DNA from: Bacteroidales bacterium
Lineage (GTDB): Bacteria; Bacteroidota; Bacteroidia; Bacteroidales; UBA932
Reading direction: 5' to 3'
Length of the DNA stretch: 64,000 bases
Assembly (NCBI GenBank): GCA_017412645.1
Contig: JAFPWX010000013.1
Location: forward strand, 1-64,000
Positions 9,150 to 19,500 of this stretch are shown here, in pieces (position 1 is the stretch's first letter; every line of letters begins with the position of its first letter). The position numbers and the translations under genes are program-made. Under the pieces are notes generated by a model. That model ran no database searches. It was not told the DNA's origin and saw only the letters and a list, made by a program, of their open reading frames with translations.

Positions 9150-9157
9150 CAAATATA
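9150..9157 (-). promoter_or_regulatory. -7 element upstream of the BACON lipoprotein
   Basis: TATATTTG on the minus strand, ending 4 nt before the ATG at 9145 and immediately next to the upstream terminator. The -33 element is not clear. Confidence 0.55.
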
Positions 9158-9188
9158 TAAAAAAGCCGGCGGAAAAAACCACCGGCTT
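9158..9188 (-). terminator. Rho-independent terminator of the SusCD operon
   Basis: Minus-strand stem AAGCCGGTGG / CCGCCGGCTT (9179-9188 with 9163-9172, one mismatch), a T-rich 6-nt loop, then a run of T. It separates the SusCD-lipoprotein unit from the BACON-peptidase-sigma unit. Confidence 0.85.
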
Positions 9189-9210
9189 CTTTAATATTGA
9201 AGTGTAAGGA

Positions 9211-10131
9211 TTACTCGCCTGCTTCAGGGATAGGGAACTCGATCGGGCAATCGTACCAGTAGAATACGAGCTCGGCACCAAGCCAAACTTTTCCGGTAGT
9301 AAGAGTAGCACCGGTAGAGTTGATATCGATATAGTGAGCCTTTTCATCGGCGTCGTAGAGAATCTCAGCATAGCAGTAATCAGGATACGTCTGCGGCACC
9401 CAGTACACAACGTAGGGGCTACTGGGCCACAGCTGCTTAATACCGCTCGGCATTGAGAACTCATACTCTCCTTTACTATTCTTAGAAATAGTGAACACGA
9501 GATGGACAAGAGGATCGGTATAAGTGTCACCCACTAATGCGGCATAAGGAGCATAGACACGGTAGTCGTTCGTTCCGTGATGCTGCTGAATCGGCACATT
9601 ATCGGCCGATACCACGCCGCTGCAGATAGTGTTTACATCGTAGAAGGTGCAATAGCCGGCCTCATCCCACTGCTGCTTAAGTGCAGTCAGATGATAAACA
9701 GTCTTTGCGCTGTTTGTTCCGGAGGTCTTCTTGTAGGTGTACACAAAATCACTCGGAATGCTGATGGAAAGTTCATAGGAAATTTCCAGCTTCATCTTGG
9801 AAAGGTCTACCTGAATGGTAGTAGTAGCCTCCCCGGCAGCGAATTCCGCAGTTGCCGGAACAGTGAATACTCCAGCGGGATCCTTTATGGTGAGAGGAAC
9901 GCTGAGAGCTTCAGTGGTGACGGTCCTTCCAAGTGTCACGATTACGCTGTCGACAACCGGTTCAAGCTCGAGATTGTCGGTAGTCTTGACAAAGAACACT
10001 TCGGTCTTTACAACCGTGGTGTCATCCTGCGGGCCCCATTCGTATGCCGGGTAGTCCTGCTTTCCGCAAGCAAATGAGAGGAAAGCAGCAACAGCAAAAA
10101 GAAATATACTCTTAATTTTCATAACTTTCAT
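9211..10131 (-). CDS. SusCD-associated surface lipoprotein
   Basis: 306 residues with a lipobox (FLSFACGKQ). The first half is a Calx-beta/DUF1735-like beta sandwich (PVVDSVIVTLGRTV through FAAGEATTTIQVDL), typical of lipoproteins encoded right after susD. The second half is a WY-rich beta domain that may bind ligand at the surface. It starts 3 nt after the SusD stop and ends the operon before a strong terminator. The ligand is unknown; no glycoside hydrolase is encoded nearby, which together with the M6 peptidase suggests peptide or glycoprotein uptake. Confidence 0.65.
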   Translation of the reverse strand: MKVMKIKSIFLFAVAAFLSFACGKQDYPAYEWGPQDDTTVVKTEVFFVKTTDNLELEPVVDSVIVTLGRTVTTEALSVPLTIKDPAGVFTVPATAEFAAGEATTTIQVDLSKMKLEISYELSISIPSDFVYTYKKTSGTNSAKTVYHLTALKQQWDEAGYCTFYDVNTICSGVVSADNVPIQQHHGTNDYRVYAPYAALVGDTYTDPLVHLVFTISKNSKGEYEFSMPSGIKQLWPSSPYVVYWVPQTYPDYCYAEILYDADEKAHYIDINSTGATLTTGKVWLGAELVFYWYDCPIEFPIPEAGE

Positions 10132-10134
10132 TCA

Positions 10135-11784
10135 TTAAATGTTGGTAACCCCGTCAAAAAGGTCAGAATTCTGACCAGGTTTCGGCTGTTCACCGCCCTC
10201 ATTGTCTTCAATACCGAAATTGGTGTTCATCTCGTCTGTGGGGAAACGCATGCGAAGCCACGGGTCGTCAGGAGCAATATTGAATTTGAAGTTGGCAGCC
10301 CAGTTGGAGCCTTCTGCCATCCTTACGATGGGCTTGTTAAGACGTCTTGCATCGGGAATGCCGAATCCTTCGCCCCAGAGCTCAACACGGCGCTGGAACC
10401 AGATTTCATCAGCGAGTTCGAATCCGTGAGCATCAGCGGAATAGCTGGGATCACGGTAGGTCTTGACAAAGTTTTCAAGAATGGTCTTTGCTGCGGGTGC
10501 ATCGTTCAGACCAAGCTTTGCCTCTGCCTGGATGAGAAGCATTTCCTCGACGCGGACTAATGGGAAGTCCTCATCGCAAGTCTGAGTTCCGACCTCGTTC
10601 ACACCGAACTTGACATTGGTGTAAGGAACGAACGGCAGCTTGTCCTCATAAGCGAGAGTTGCAACGGGCTCATCCGCATTGTTGGTAGAAGGATCGTGAT
10701 ACTTAATAACATCTGCGATGGCGCTGTGCAGAGATTCATCTACCCACCACTGCTTACGGACATCCGTTGCCGGAATCCTGTCGTAGAGAGGTTTGTAGAT
10801 CTGGGCATAGCACCCTGTCCACCATGCGTAGGTTGCGCCTCCAAGAGACCCTATCCAACCGGTATGGGTGCATTCCGGACCGGTCTGGGCGATAATAGTG
10901 GTCATGTCATAACCCCAGATGACGTTGTGGTCGCTCAGCTTGTAGAATGCCGGGACAGAAACCTCTGCAATGCTGTAGGGAGTAAGTCCTTCAACTGCAG
11001 CAACGGCATCGTCGTAAGCATTCTGGTAGTCCCTGATGAAGAGTTCCGCACGCGCACGGAGTGCAAGGGCAGCCTTCTTGTCGATATAAGCATTGGTCGT
11101 ACGGGTGAAGCCGTCGAGGTTGTCAACTGCGAAGGTGAGTTCGTCGATGATAAGGTCGAATACCTCCTTGACAGTGGCTCTCGGATTGTTGGCCGGATCC
11201 TTCACGTCGTCGGTGAGAAGAGGGACGCAAGGCTCATCAAGTTCTGGAGTGAAGAAACAGAATGACGGAGCCAGAAGCAAGTAGCAGTAGGCCTTGATGG
11301 CATGTGCCTGGGCAACCATATAGAGGTTATCTCCTGTAACATCTTCCGGATAGGAAGCGATGAAGGTGTTGCAAAGGCTGATGATGTCATAAGGGGCCTT
11401 GTACCTCATGTAAGGATTTGCGTAGTCCGCACTCCTGGAAGAGTATTCCCCACAAGTGGAAAACCAGTTGTAGTCATTGTCAGGAAGAAGGCAGTCCGCC
11501 GATTCAAAATCGTTGCTCATGAGTATTGTCAACAGACCTGAATCATCGGGACGGAAACCCTTGAGGTTGCTCTGATAGCCATAAACGAATCCTGGCTGCA
11601 GAAGCGAGGAGTAAAGACCCTCGAACGGAGCCTGACCACGTACAGGCATGTCGACATAGGTCTCCTGAACCTGCTTCTCGAGAAGCGTTCCACCCTGCAT
11701 GTCGACAGAATCGAAGTCCGCGCAAGATGCAATCACGAGGGTGGCAATTGCGGGAATCAAATATCTAAAAAGTTTCATAATCAT
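10135..11784 (-). CDS. SusD/RagB-family nutrient-binding lipoprotein
   Basis: 549 residues with a lipoprotein signal ending IASC. The N-terminal TPR-like helices are typical (AQAHAIKAYCYLLLAPSFCFFTPEL, DLIIDELTFAVDNL, KKAALALRARAELFIRDYQNAYDDA). The C-terminus has the family pattern DFPLVRVEEMLLIQAEAKLGLND and ELWGEGFGIPDARRLNK. It caps the SusC barrel and captures ligand at the cell surface. Separated from susC by 12 bp. Confidence 0.95.
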   Translation of the reverse strand: MIMKLFRYLIPAIATLVIASCADFDSVDMQGGTLLEKQVQETYVDMPVRGQAPFEGLYSSLLQPGFVYGYQSNLKGFRPDDSGLLTILMSNDFESADCLLPDNDYNWFSTCGEYSSRSADYANPYMRYKAPYDIISLCNTFIASYPEDVTGDNLYMVAQAHAIKAYCYLLLAPSFCFFTPELDEPCVPLLTDDVKDPANNPRATVKEVFDLIIDELTFAVDNLDGFTRTTNAYIDKKAALALRARAELFIRDYQNAYDDAVAAVEGLTPYSIAEVSVPAFYKLSDHNVIWGYDMTTIIAQTGPECTHTGWIGSLGGATYAWWTGCYAQIYKPLYDRIPATDVRKQWWVDESLHSAIADVIKYHDPSTNNADEPVATLAYEDKLPFVPYTNVKFGVNEVGTQTCDEDFPLVRVEEMLLIQAEAKLGLNDAPAAKTILENFVKTYRDPSYSADAHGFELADEIWFQRRVELWGEGFGIPDARRLNKPIVRMAEGSNWAANFKFNIAPDDPWLRMRFPTDEMNTNFGIEDNEGGEQPKPGQNSDLFDGVTNI

Positions 11785-11796
11785 CGATTTTTAGAA

Positions 11797-14700
11797 TTAG
11801 AACGTCACGGTAACGCCACCGGTAATGTTGCGCAGTGCGGAGTATGCACTGTTGGAAATACCGGAACCGGAAGTGTAGGAACCGAGACCTACTGCATAAC
11901 GCGGGTCAACGCCCTTGCGAGCAGAAAGGACATAGAGGTTTTCACCTGAAACATAGAACCTTACGGAACCGAGCTTTGCCTTCTGGACAAGCTTGGTGGG
12001 AAGAGAGTAACCAAGAGTAACGTTGTTGATGCTCAGGTAGTTGGAGCTGATGAGGAAGCGATCGACCGCTGACTGTGCAACCTGGGTATCGCCATCCCAA
12101 CGCGGAATGTCGGTATTCGGGTTGTCCTCAGTCCAGGCCAGAAGGGCATCCTTATGAATGTTGGAACCCGGGGAATTCTGGGTCTGCATGAGAGACTGGT
12201 AGGTACCGTCGTAGTAACGGCCGCCGAGCTGGTAGGAGAATTGTGCCGAGAAGTCGAAGCCATAGGCGTTGAGGCTGGTGCCGAAACCGCCATAAAGCTT
12301 GGGAAGTACAGAACCTACCTCGTACTTGTCGGCATCGCTGAAGACAGAGGTTGTGGTGTTTTCACCGGTCCACTTGCCTTTCTCGTCCTTTACCTGCTTA
12401 TAGTAAAGAGCCTTACCATTATCTTTGTAAACACCTGCATACTTATACATGTAGCCTTCATAAAGGGAGCCGCCTACCTTGTAGATACGCATAGAGCCCT
12501 TTATACCCTCACCTGCGACACTTTCATCGAGGGAGAGAATGGTGTTCTTATAGTGACTGGCATTGGCGTTCCAGTTCCAGATGACCTTCTTGGTGCGGAT
12601 GATGGTTCCGTTGAGAGAGGCCTCGATACCGGTATTGCGGATAGAACCGACGTTTGTGTACATCCAACCTACGGGGTTACCGGAGGAAAGAGGAACATCC
12701 TTCTGGTAGAGGAGGTCTTCGGTGGTACGGCTGTAAACATCCACGGAACCGTTGAGATAACCGTTGAAGAGTTCGAAATCAACACCGCCGCTGAGCGACT
12801 TGTTGGTTTCCCATGTGAGGTCGGGATTACCCTTGTAGCTAAGGTTAATGGAATATACCTTGGTTGTCTCGTTGTAGGAGTGGGAATACCAGTTGGTGTA
12901 GTAGTACTGACCGATATCGTCGTTACCCTGAACACCGTAGTCGATCCTGACCTTCAGCATGTCGACGGCGTCGACATCCTTGAGGAAACCTTCTTCGGAG
13001 GCAAGCCAGGCGGCACTCACGGAACCGAAGTTACCCCAACGTGCTTCGGGAGCGAAGTTGGAGGAAGCGTCGCGACGGAAGGAGGCACCGAGGATGTACT
13101 TGCCCTTGTAGTCGTACTGGAAGTGGCCGAGGAAACCCTCAGTCATGTAACCGGAAGAAGAGGAGGAGGTGCTCATGTCGGTCTTACCGTCGGCGTTGTT
13201 GAGTTCGCCGATGTACGGGTCGAAGAGGTAGTCGTTGGATCCGCTCAGGCTCTGGCTGAGATAGCTGTACTTTTCGTAACCGGCGAGGATGTCGAAGTGG
13301 TGATCCTCGGCGATCTTGAAGTCGTATTCAGCAAGATACTGGTTGTTAACCGACATAAAGCGGCTGTGACCTACGCTCACACTACCGTCGGTTGCAGAAC
13401 CGCTGCCGAACGGGCTAATGAGGCTGCTGGTACGGCTGTTACGGTCTACGATGGAGACGTTGGCGGAGAGGCGCAGACCCTTGATGGGAGTTGCAACAAC
13501 ACCCCACTGGCCTACGATAGCGTCGGAGTAGGTTTTGCGGTTGTTGTAAACGGCGTCACGCACTGCGTTGCCGAGGAGGCTCGGACGGACGAAACCAGTG
13601 TTGTTTGCAGCATCATAAACGATACGGCCTTGTTCCTTGTATATGTAAGGATTGCCGGCATCGTCCAGTTTACGGACGTAGATAGGATAGATGGGAGCAA
13701 TCATGTTCGTGATATAGAACGGGTTGCCCGAAGATCCCCAAGAACCGGTACTGGACGGAGCGAGCTGGGATTCGCTGTGGGTGAAGGTGGTGTTGGTGGT
13801 GAACTTGAGCCAGTCCTTTGCCTGATACTCTGCGTTCACGCGGGCGGTGTAGCGCTGAAGGCCGGAGTTTGCAATCATACCCTGGTCGTTCAGGTAACCT
13901 GCGGATGCATAGTAGTTGAAGCGGCTGGTGGCACCTGCAGCAGAAACATTGTATTCCTGACGGGTACCGTTGTGATATGCTTCTTTGAACCAGTCGTCCG
14001 GAGTGTAGTAGTAAGTTCCGTCGCTGTAACCGAGCTTTGCGTTCGGGTTGAGCTTGAAGTTACGTCCGATGAAGAGTTCACCGTCGGGAATGGTGTAAAC
14101 CTGGTAGCCCAGACCACCCTGAGTGGAATCAAAGAGGCAAGCATCTGCGTGTGCAAAACTCTGCTCGACAGTGTAGTTCCCGGAATAATAGTAGTTGTTG
14201 TACAACTTCTTGTACCAGGTTTCATAGTACTGGGCCGGGTCGGTGATCACGTCGTACTGCGGGATGAGGCGACTGTTCACGCCATAACGGGCGTCGAACT
14301 TGATGCGGGCCTCACCGGGTTCGCCCTTCTTGGTGGTGATGACGATAACACCGTTAGCACCACGGTGTCCGTAAATAGCAGAAGCGGCAGCGTCCTTAAG
14401 AACGGTCATGCTCTCTACGTCCTGAGGGTTGATGTCGTTCATTGCACCGTCGTACGGCACACCGTCAACCACGATGAGAGGAGCATTACCCGCGCTCATG
14501 GAACCGAAACCACGGATGCGGATGGAGTTGTTGTTGCTGGTCGGGTCACCGGAGGAAGTGATCATCTGAACACCGGCGGTGGTACCTGCAAGAGCGCTGG
14601 TAACGTTGGTGATGATCTTCTTCTCGATCTGGGTGTCGTCCACGACTGCAGCGGAACCCGTGAAGGTGCGCTTGGAGGCAGTACCGTAAGCAACAACGAT

Positions 14701-15015
14701 CGTCTCCTGAATGAGTTCGGTGTCTTCCACGAGAACTACATTGATGGAGTTGCGGCCCTGTACGGGAATAGTCTGACCTACAAAGCCGAGAGCGGAGAAC
14801 GAAAGCGCACCGTCGGAGGGAACATTGATGGAGAACTGGCCCTGACCATCGGTCACGACACCGTTCGAAGTCCCTGAGACGATGACTCCAGCTGCTGGAA
14901 TCGGCTCTCCGTTTGCATCCTTCACAGTACCTTTCACATTGATGTTCTGAGCATAACCCAGAGCGCATGCGAGAAGCATTGCGGCGGATGCCAAAAGAAG
15001 CTTAAATTTTCTCAT
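11797..15015 (-). CDS. SusC/RagA-family TonB-linked outer membrane protein
   Basis: 1072 residues. Signal peptide, then a carboxypeptidase-regulatory-like domain (about 25-100, INVKGTVKDANGEPIPAAGV), a TonB box region ETIVVAYGT, a plug (VTSALAGTTAGVQMITSSG; GAPLIVVDGVPYDGAM; DVESMTVLKDAAASAIYGHR; GVIVITTKKG) and a 22-strand-type barrel ending in Phe (GGVTVTF). It imports a ligand captured by SusD using TonB energy. First gene of the operon; the 326-bp upstream gap should hold its promoter. No FecR-type anti-sigma gene is adjacent. Confidence 0.96.
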   Translation of the reverse strand: MRKFKLLLASAAMLLACALGYAQNINVKGTVKDANGEPIPAAGVIVSGTSNGVVTDGQGQFSINVPSDGALSFSALGFVGQTIPVQGRNSINVVLVEDTELIQETIVVAYGTASKRTFTGSAAVVDDTQIEKKIITNVTSALAGTTAGVQMITSSGDPTSNNNSIRIRGFGSMSAGNAPLIVVDGVPYDGAMNDINPQDVESMTVLKDAAASAIYGHRGANGVIVITTKKGEPGEARIKFDARYGVNSRLIPQYDVITDPAQYYETWYKKLYNNYYYSGNYTVEQSFAHADACLFDSTQGGLGYQVYTIPDGELFIGRNFKLNPNAKLGYSDGTYYYTPDDWFKEAYHNGTRQEYNVSAAGATSRFNYYASAGYLNDQGMIANSGLQRYTARVNAEYQAKDWLKFTTNTTFTHSESQLAPSSTGSWGSSGNPFYITNMIAPIYPIYVRKLDDAGNPYIYKEQGRIVYDAANNTGFVRPSLLGNAVRDAVYNNRKTYSDAIVGQWGVVATPIKGLRLSANVSIVDRNSRTSSLISPFGSGSATDGSVSVGHSRFMSVNNQYLAEYDFKIAEDHHFDILAGYEKYSYLSQSLSGSNDYLFDPYIGELNNADGKTDMSTSSSSSGYMTEGFLGHFQYDYKGKYILGASFRRDASSNFAPEARWGNFGSVSAAWLASEEGFLKDVDAVDMLKVRIDYGVQGNDDIGQYYYTNWYSHSYNETTKVYSINLSYKGNPDLTWETNKSLSGGVDFELFNGYLNGSVDVYSRTTEDLLYQKDVPLSSGNPVGWMYTNVGSIRNTGIEASLNGTIIRTKKVIWNWNANASHYKNTILSLDESVAGEGIKGSMRIYKVGGSLYEGYMYKYAGVYKDNGKALYYKQVKDEKGKWTGENTTTSVFSDADKYEVGSVLPKLYGGFGTSLNAYGFDFSAQFSYQLGGRYYDGTYQSLMQTQNSPGSNIHKDALLAWTEDNPNTDIPRWDGDTQVAQSAVDRFLISSNYLSINNVTLGYSLPTKLVQKAKLGSVRFYVSGENLYVLSARKGVDPRYAVGLGSYTSGSGISNSAYSALRNITGGVTVTF

Positions 15016-15341
15016 AAGCCATTTTAGATTAATTAAACAAAATAGTGATATTCAATTATATAGCTATCACATTTATAAAGTTCACGCATTCGAACATACC
15101 CCCACAAACGGGCAATAATCGATGCTAAACATGCGCAATTTCGGAATTTTTTTTCACAAACGCAAGAAAAATGCGAAGGCATTTTCCGCATTCTATTGGG
15201 GTATATTAAAGATTTTGAAAAATTTTTTTAAGCGTTTTTATTAATGCGCTTGCAAATTGCAACCTCTCAGCCATAATAGCTAAAAAATTACAACTTTTAA
15301 AAATTTCTTAAATTTTTTTCAAAATAGGCCCTTACCTATCT
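15016..15341. other. AT-rich intergenic region upstream of susC
   Basis: 326 bp without a gene. It separates peptidase T, which ends at 15342, from susC, both on the minus strand. A weak terminator-like hairpin for pepT, ATAGG/CCTAT (15324-15339) with a following minus-strand T-run, lies at its upstream edge. The rest is markedly AT-rich with poly-T/poly-A runs near 15150 and 15220. No perfect TAnnTTTG box is seen; TATAATTG about 40 nt before the susC ATG is one mismatch away. Confidence 0.5.
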
Positions 15342-16577
15342 CTAAACAGACTTCGCAAACTCGGACAGGATGTTCAGAATTACCTGTGAGGCCTTTTCCA
15401 TGCTTTCAAGGGGCACCCATTCGAACTTTCCGTGGAAATTGAGGCCTCCGGCGAAGATATTCGGGCAGGGAAGGCCGCGGAAGCTGAGGTTGGCACCGTC
15501 GGTACCACCGCGTATGGGCTGGACCTTCGGTTCTACGCCGGCGTCTTTAATTGCCTTCTGAGCTATCTCTATGATGTGGTAGTGAGGTTCCACCTGCTCT
15601 CGCATGTTGTAGTACTGGTCTTTAATAACCGCCGTGGCGGTGCCTGCGCCGTATTTGGTGTTGATGAAATCTGCCACCTTTGCCATCATTTCCTTGCGGG
15701 CCTCGAACTTGGCGCGGTCGTGATCCCGGATGATATAGGCAAAATCGGCCTCCTCGACCGTTCCCTTGAACGAAATGAGGTGGAAGAAGCCTTCATAGCC
15801 TTCGGTGTTTTCAGGACGGGACATCACCGGCAGCATGGAATTCAGTTCCTGGCCGATGAGGATGGCGTTGCGCATCTTGCCTTTAGCATAGCCCGGATGC
15901 ACATTGCAGCCCTGGATGTGCAGCTTTGCCGATGCTGCGTTGAAGTTCTCGAACTCGAGCTCCCCTACCTCGCCGCCGTCCATGGTGTAGGCGTAGCGGG
16001 CGTCGAATTTCTGGACATCGAACTTCACGACTCCGCGGCCTATCTCCTCATCGGGAGTGAAGCCGATGCGCACAGGGCCGTGCTTGAACTCGGGGTGATT
16101 CACGATATACTGCACCGCATCCATAATTTCCGCCACGCCTGCCTTGTCGTCAGCGCCCAGGAGGGTGGTGCCGTCGGTAGTGATGATGGTCTCGCCCTTA
16201 TGGGCCAGCAGCTCGGGGAATTCGGAAGTCTTGAGGCTGAGGCCGGGGACGCCCTTAAGAGGGATGTCGGAACCGTCGTAATTCTTGATTATCTGGGCCT
16301 TGACATTCTCTCCAGAAGCGTCGGGGGCGGTGTCCACATGGGCGATGAAGCCGATAGCGGGCACTTCAGGAGCGCCCGCCGGGAGATTCCCGGGGATGCG
16401 GCCCATCACATAGCCGTATTCGTCGAGTGTGGCCTCGACTCCGAGGTCATTCAGTTCCTTGCAGAGTAACTTCAGCAGGTTCAGCTGTTTTGGGGTCGAG
16501 GGCTGGCTCTCGGAGTCCTCGTTGCTCTGGGTGTCCACCGCTATGTAGCGGAGAAAGCGGTCGAGTATCTTTTCCAT
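15342..16577 (-). CDS. pepT: Peptidase T (tripeptide aminopeptidase)
   Basis: 411-residue M20-family zinc aminopeptidase that removes N-terminal residues from tripeptides in the cytoplasm. Zinc ligands are visible in FIAHVDTAPDASG, TTLLGADDKAGVAEI, TPDEEIGRGV, GCNVHPG and the final LNFHGKFEWV. The start MEKILDRFLRY at 16577 fits the family; the longer open frame upstream is the antisense-phase shadow of the neighbouring gene. The start lies 131 bp inside the upstream OstA-like gene, an unusually long same-strand overlap. Confidence 0.95.
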   Translation of the reverse strand: MEKILDRFLRYIAVDTQSNEDSESQPSTPKQLNLLKLLCKELNDLGVEATLDEYGYVMGRIPGNLPAGAPEVPAIGFIAHVDTAPDASGENVKAQIIKNYDGSDIPLKGVPGLSLKTSEFPELLAHKGETIITTDGTTLLGADDKAGVAEIMDAVQYIVNHPEFKHGPVRIGFTPDEEIGRGVVKFDVQKFDARYAYTMDGGEVGELEFENFNAASAKLHIQGCNVHPGYAKGKMRNAILIGQELNSMLPVMSRPENTEGYEGFFHLISFKGTVEEADFAYIIRDHDRAKFEARKEMMAKVADFINTKYGAGTATAVIKDQYYNMREQVEPHYHIIEIAQKAIKDAGVEPKVQPIRGGTDGANLSFRGLPCPNIFAGGLNFHGKFEWVPLESMEKASQVILNILSEFAKSV

Positions 16578-19500
16578 TGTCGATGATTGGTTTGTCGGTG
16601 TATTCAACTCCGTCGATGATGACGGTGCGCACGGAGTCAGCTGGCCCTTCGACAGGCTCAGGGGCGGCGTCGGGTTTGCGGGAGGCTGCCGCTTTCGCCG
16701 CGGCGCGTTCGGCCTTTGCGGCGGCCTTTTCGGCTCTGGCGGCAGCGCGGGCGTCTTCGCGGGCCTTCTGTTTACGGTAACGCTCGATGTATTTCTGGAG
16801 CTTGGCCTCGTCGGCCAGATCCTGCTTCTGCTGGCGGGCCGCCTGTTTTTCAAGCCTGGCTTTTTCGCGGGCCTCCTTCTTTGCCGCCTTGGCCGCAGCC
16901 TTCTCGGCGTCACGAGCGTCGAGAGCGTCCCAGCGGGCCTCGCGGGCGGCAATGCGTTCGGCACGTTTGCGTTCGGCTTCGGCTCGTTTCTGAGCGCGGA
17001 TTTCCTCCTTCGTGAGGGGTCTGGCGGCAAGGGAGTCGGCGCGAGCCAGGGAGTCCGCGGCGGCGAGGCTGTCCAGGCCGGCGCGGAGAGAGTCTGCTCC
17101 GAAGAGGGAGTCCCGGGTGGCAAGGCTGTCAAGAGGCAGCAGCAGAGAATCCGCGCCGGCGGGCTGGGCCTCCGAAATCTCGGGACCGGGTTTGCCGTCG
17201 GCCTTGGCGGTGCCTGCCACATCCTTGCGGGCCTTGGCGTCTTCCAGAGCCTTGTACACACTCTTCATGTAGCCAGGGAAGAATTTGTCGGTCTGCCGGA
17301 AAGTGGCCTTGGGATGACGCGCGTAAATCTTCCGCTCAGAAGGCCGCACCTCCAATGAGGTGATATCTTTTCGGCCTCTCGGACGCAACTCCGGCTTCCA
17401 GTTGAAGCCCTTGAGTTCGCGGTCTGCATTCTTGAGCTGTGCCAGCGGATAGACATCATTCTTCGGAGAGTCGAAATAGAAAATCCGGTCGATGTCGCCG
17501 TCTTTGAAGAGGGCCGACATCATCTTGGTTTCCACCTTGTTGACCGTTCCGATACGCTCCTTCTCCTTGATGAAGAAGATAGCGTTGGTGCCTCCCAGAC
17601 CGTCGAAACGCCTTAGCGCCGCGGTGCTGTCGAAGTAGGCCATGATTTCGGTGGCCTTTATCTGGTCGAAGAGGGTGTAGGATTCCTGGGTGATCACGAA
17701 GGCGTTGTTCTCCAGCGCCACACGGTCCACGGAATTGCCCACCACCATCGCGAAGAGGCTGTCTGCGGAGTACTGACGGTTGCCGTCGTTCCAGACTATC
17801 GGGTCGATATAGAGCCGGGCGATGGAGTCGAGGTCGTTGTAGCGCAGCGAGTCGCAGCGGATCTGGATGTCGTGGCGATAGATGCGGATGTTGCCCTTCG
17901 CGTCCAGGAAGCCGATCTTGGTCGAATCCAGCGGCGCCGGGATGGTATCCGCGGGAGCGGTGAGGGTGTCCGCAGGGGCTTGGAGGGTGTCGGCGGGAGC
18001 GTTCGGGGATTCCGCGGGGGCGACGGGAGCGTCAGAGCCCGGAATTAAGTCGGGGATTTCAGTGGGGTCGGTCGCATTTTCGGCCGATTTTGACGCACCC
18101 CCCTCCCCAAAAGCGTGGGGGGTGACGCGATTTTGGCCATTTTTGACACCACCCCCCTCCGCCAGGGAGTCCGAAACGGCCGCGAGGGAGTCGGCCGGGG
18201 CGACGAGGGAGTCAGCGGGGGCCTCAGCGGCAGCGGGGGCCACGGGGGCCTCCTCGGCGGGCAGGGCAGGACCATCCGGGACGGATAAGGCTTCGGGCCC
18301 GCCAGGCACAGCGGCATCAGGCGCCGCGGCCGAAGCTTCAGCGGGAGCGGCGGCATCAGCGCCGGCAGTGGGAGCGGGGGCATCAGCGCCGGCGGCGGCA
18401 GCACCGGGGCCGGGGCCACCGGCCGCGAGCGCCCCGGGACGCCCCTCCCTCTCGGCCGCCTCCTGGGCGGCCTTGGCAGCGGCCTCTGCGGCCGCCTTCG
18501 CCGCCTGCTGACGGTACTCCAGCACCGGATCGGTGAGCATGTCGGCCTTGCGGGTGCGAGCAGCGAGGGTATCGCCCGGATCTATCATGCAGAACGGGAT
18601 CGTCCTGTAAATCAGCGTGTCGGCCCCCATATAGAGGGTGTCACGGCGCTCCCGGAACTCTTCGGTACGACGACCGAGCGAGTCCAACACGGCCTCGTCT
18701 TCCTTCGTTATGAGGGCCACTGCGGCGTTGTCGCTCATCTTCACCATGGAGAGGCTGTCGCAGTAGTAGATGCGGTTAGCGAGGGCGGCCACGTCGCGGG
18801 TGGTGTCCTGCACCTGAGCGGCTCCGAGCATCAGCAGGTCGTTCGGAACGCGGTAGTAGAAAAGCGAGTCGCACCAGGCTTCCTGCTCCTCCGAGGTGGC
18901 ATGCACGCTGTCTGTGAAGAAGAAGGTTTCGGCCGGTCTGAGGTACCATCCCCTGCGAGCCGAGAGCATGTTTCCGTCTTTCCAGAAGTCTATGGGCTCC
19001 AGGAAGTTGGCCCGGTTCAGAGCAGACTCGTAGTCCAGCAGCGTCGTGCGCACGAAGATGCTGTCGGTGTACATGTTCACGTTGCCTCTGAAGGTGAACA
19101 CCTGGGTTTTGGCATTGTAGGAACCGTCGTCGCTCTCTATGATCTGGCCTTCGGAATCGCGCATGGAGGCGCCGTGGCTGAAGAAGGCAATCGAGTCGCG
19201 GGTATTGTAGTCCAGAAAATGGGTGCGGAGCGTGTTGTGTTTGTCGTCCTCGAGCTGCACAACTCCCCCGCGGCACTGCACCAGGTCCTTGTCGATGAGA
19301 TAATCCATCTTGTCGGACGTGAGGATGGTGTTTTCCTGGATGACCTTAACGTTTCCTTCGGCATTGATCACCTTGTCGTCCACGTTCCACAGGGCGGAAT
19401 CGCAGATGAGGTAGGTTCCGTTGTGCAGGAAGGTGGCATCCACGCTCTTGCGGTAAGCACGGCCACCTTTCTCGATGAGTTCCAGAGTCTTGGCCTTGAT

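Noticed and set aside
12154..14877. Long open frame (907 codons) antisense to susC
   Set aside because: The susC product is a clear full-length family member on the other strand. The antisense product is Val/Gly/Ala-rich without any motif, as expected from codon bias.
16578..17261. N-terminal extension of pepT by about 228 codons
   Set aside because: Arg/Pro-rich translation in the wrong phase of the OstA-like tail. Peptidase T begins at MEKILDRF.
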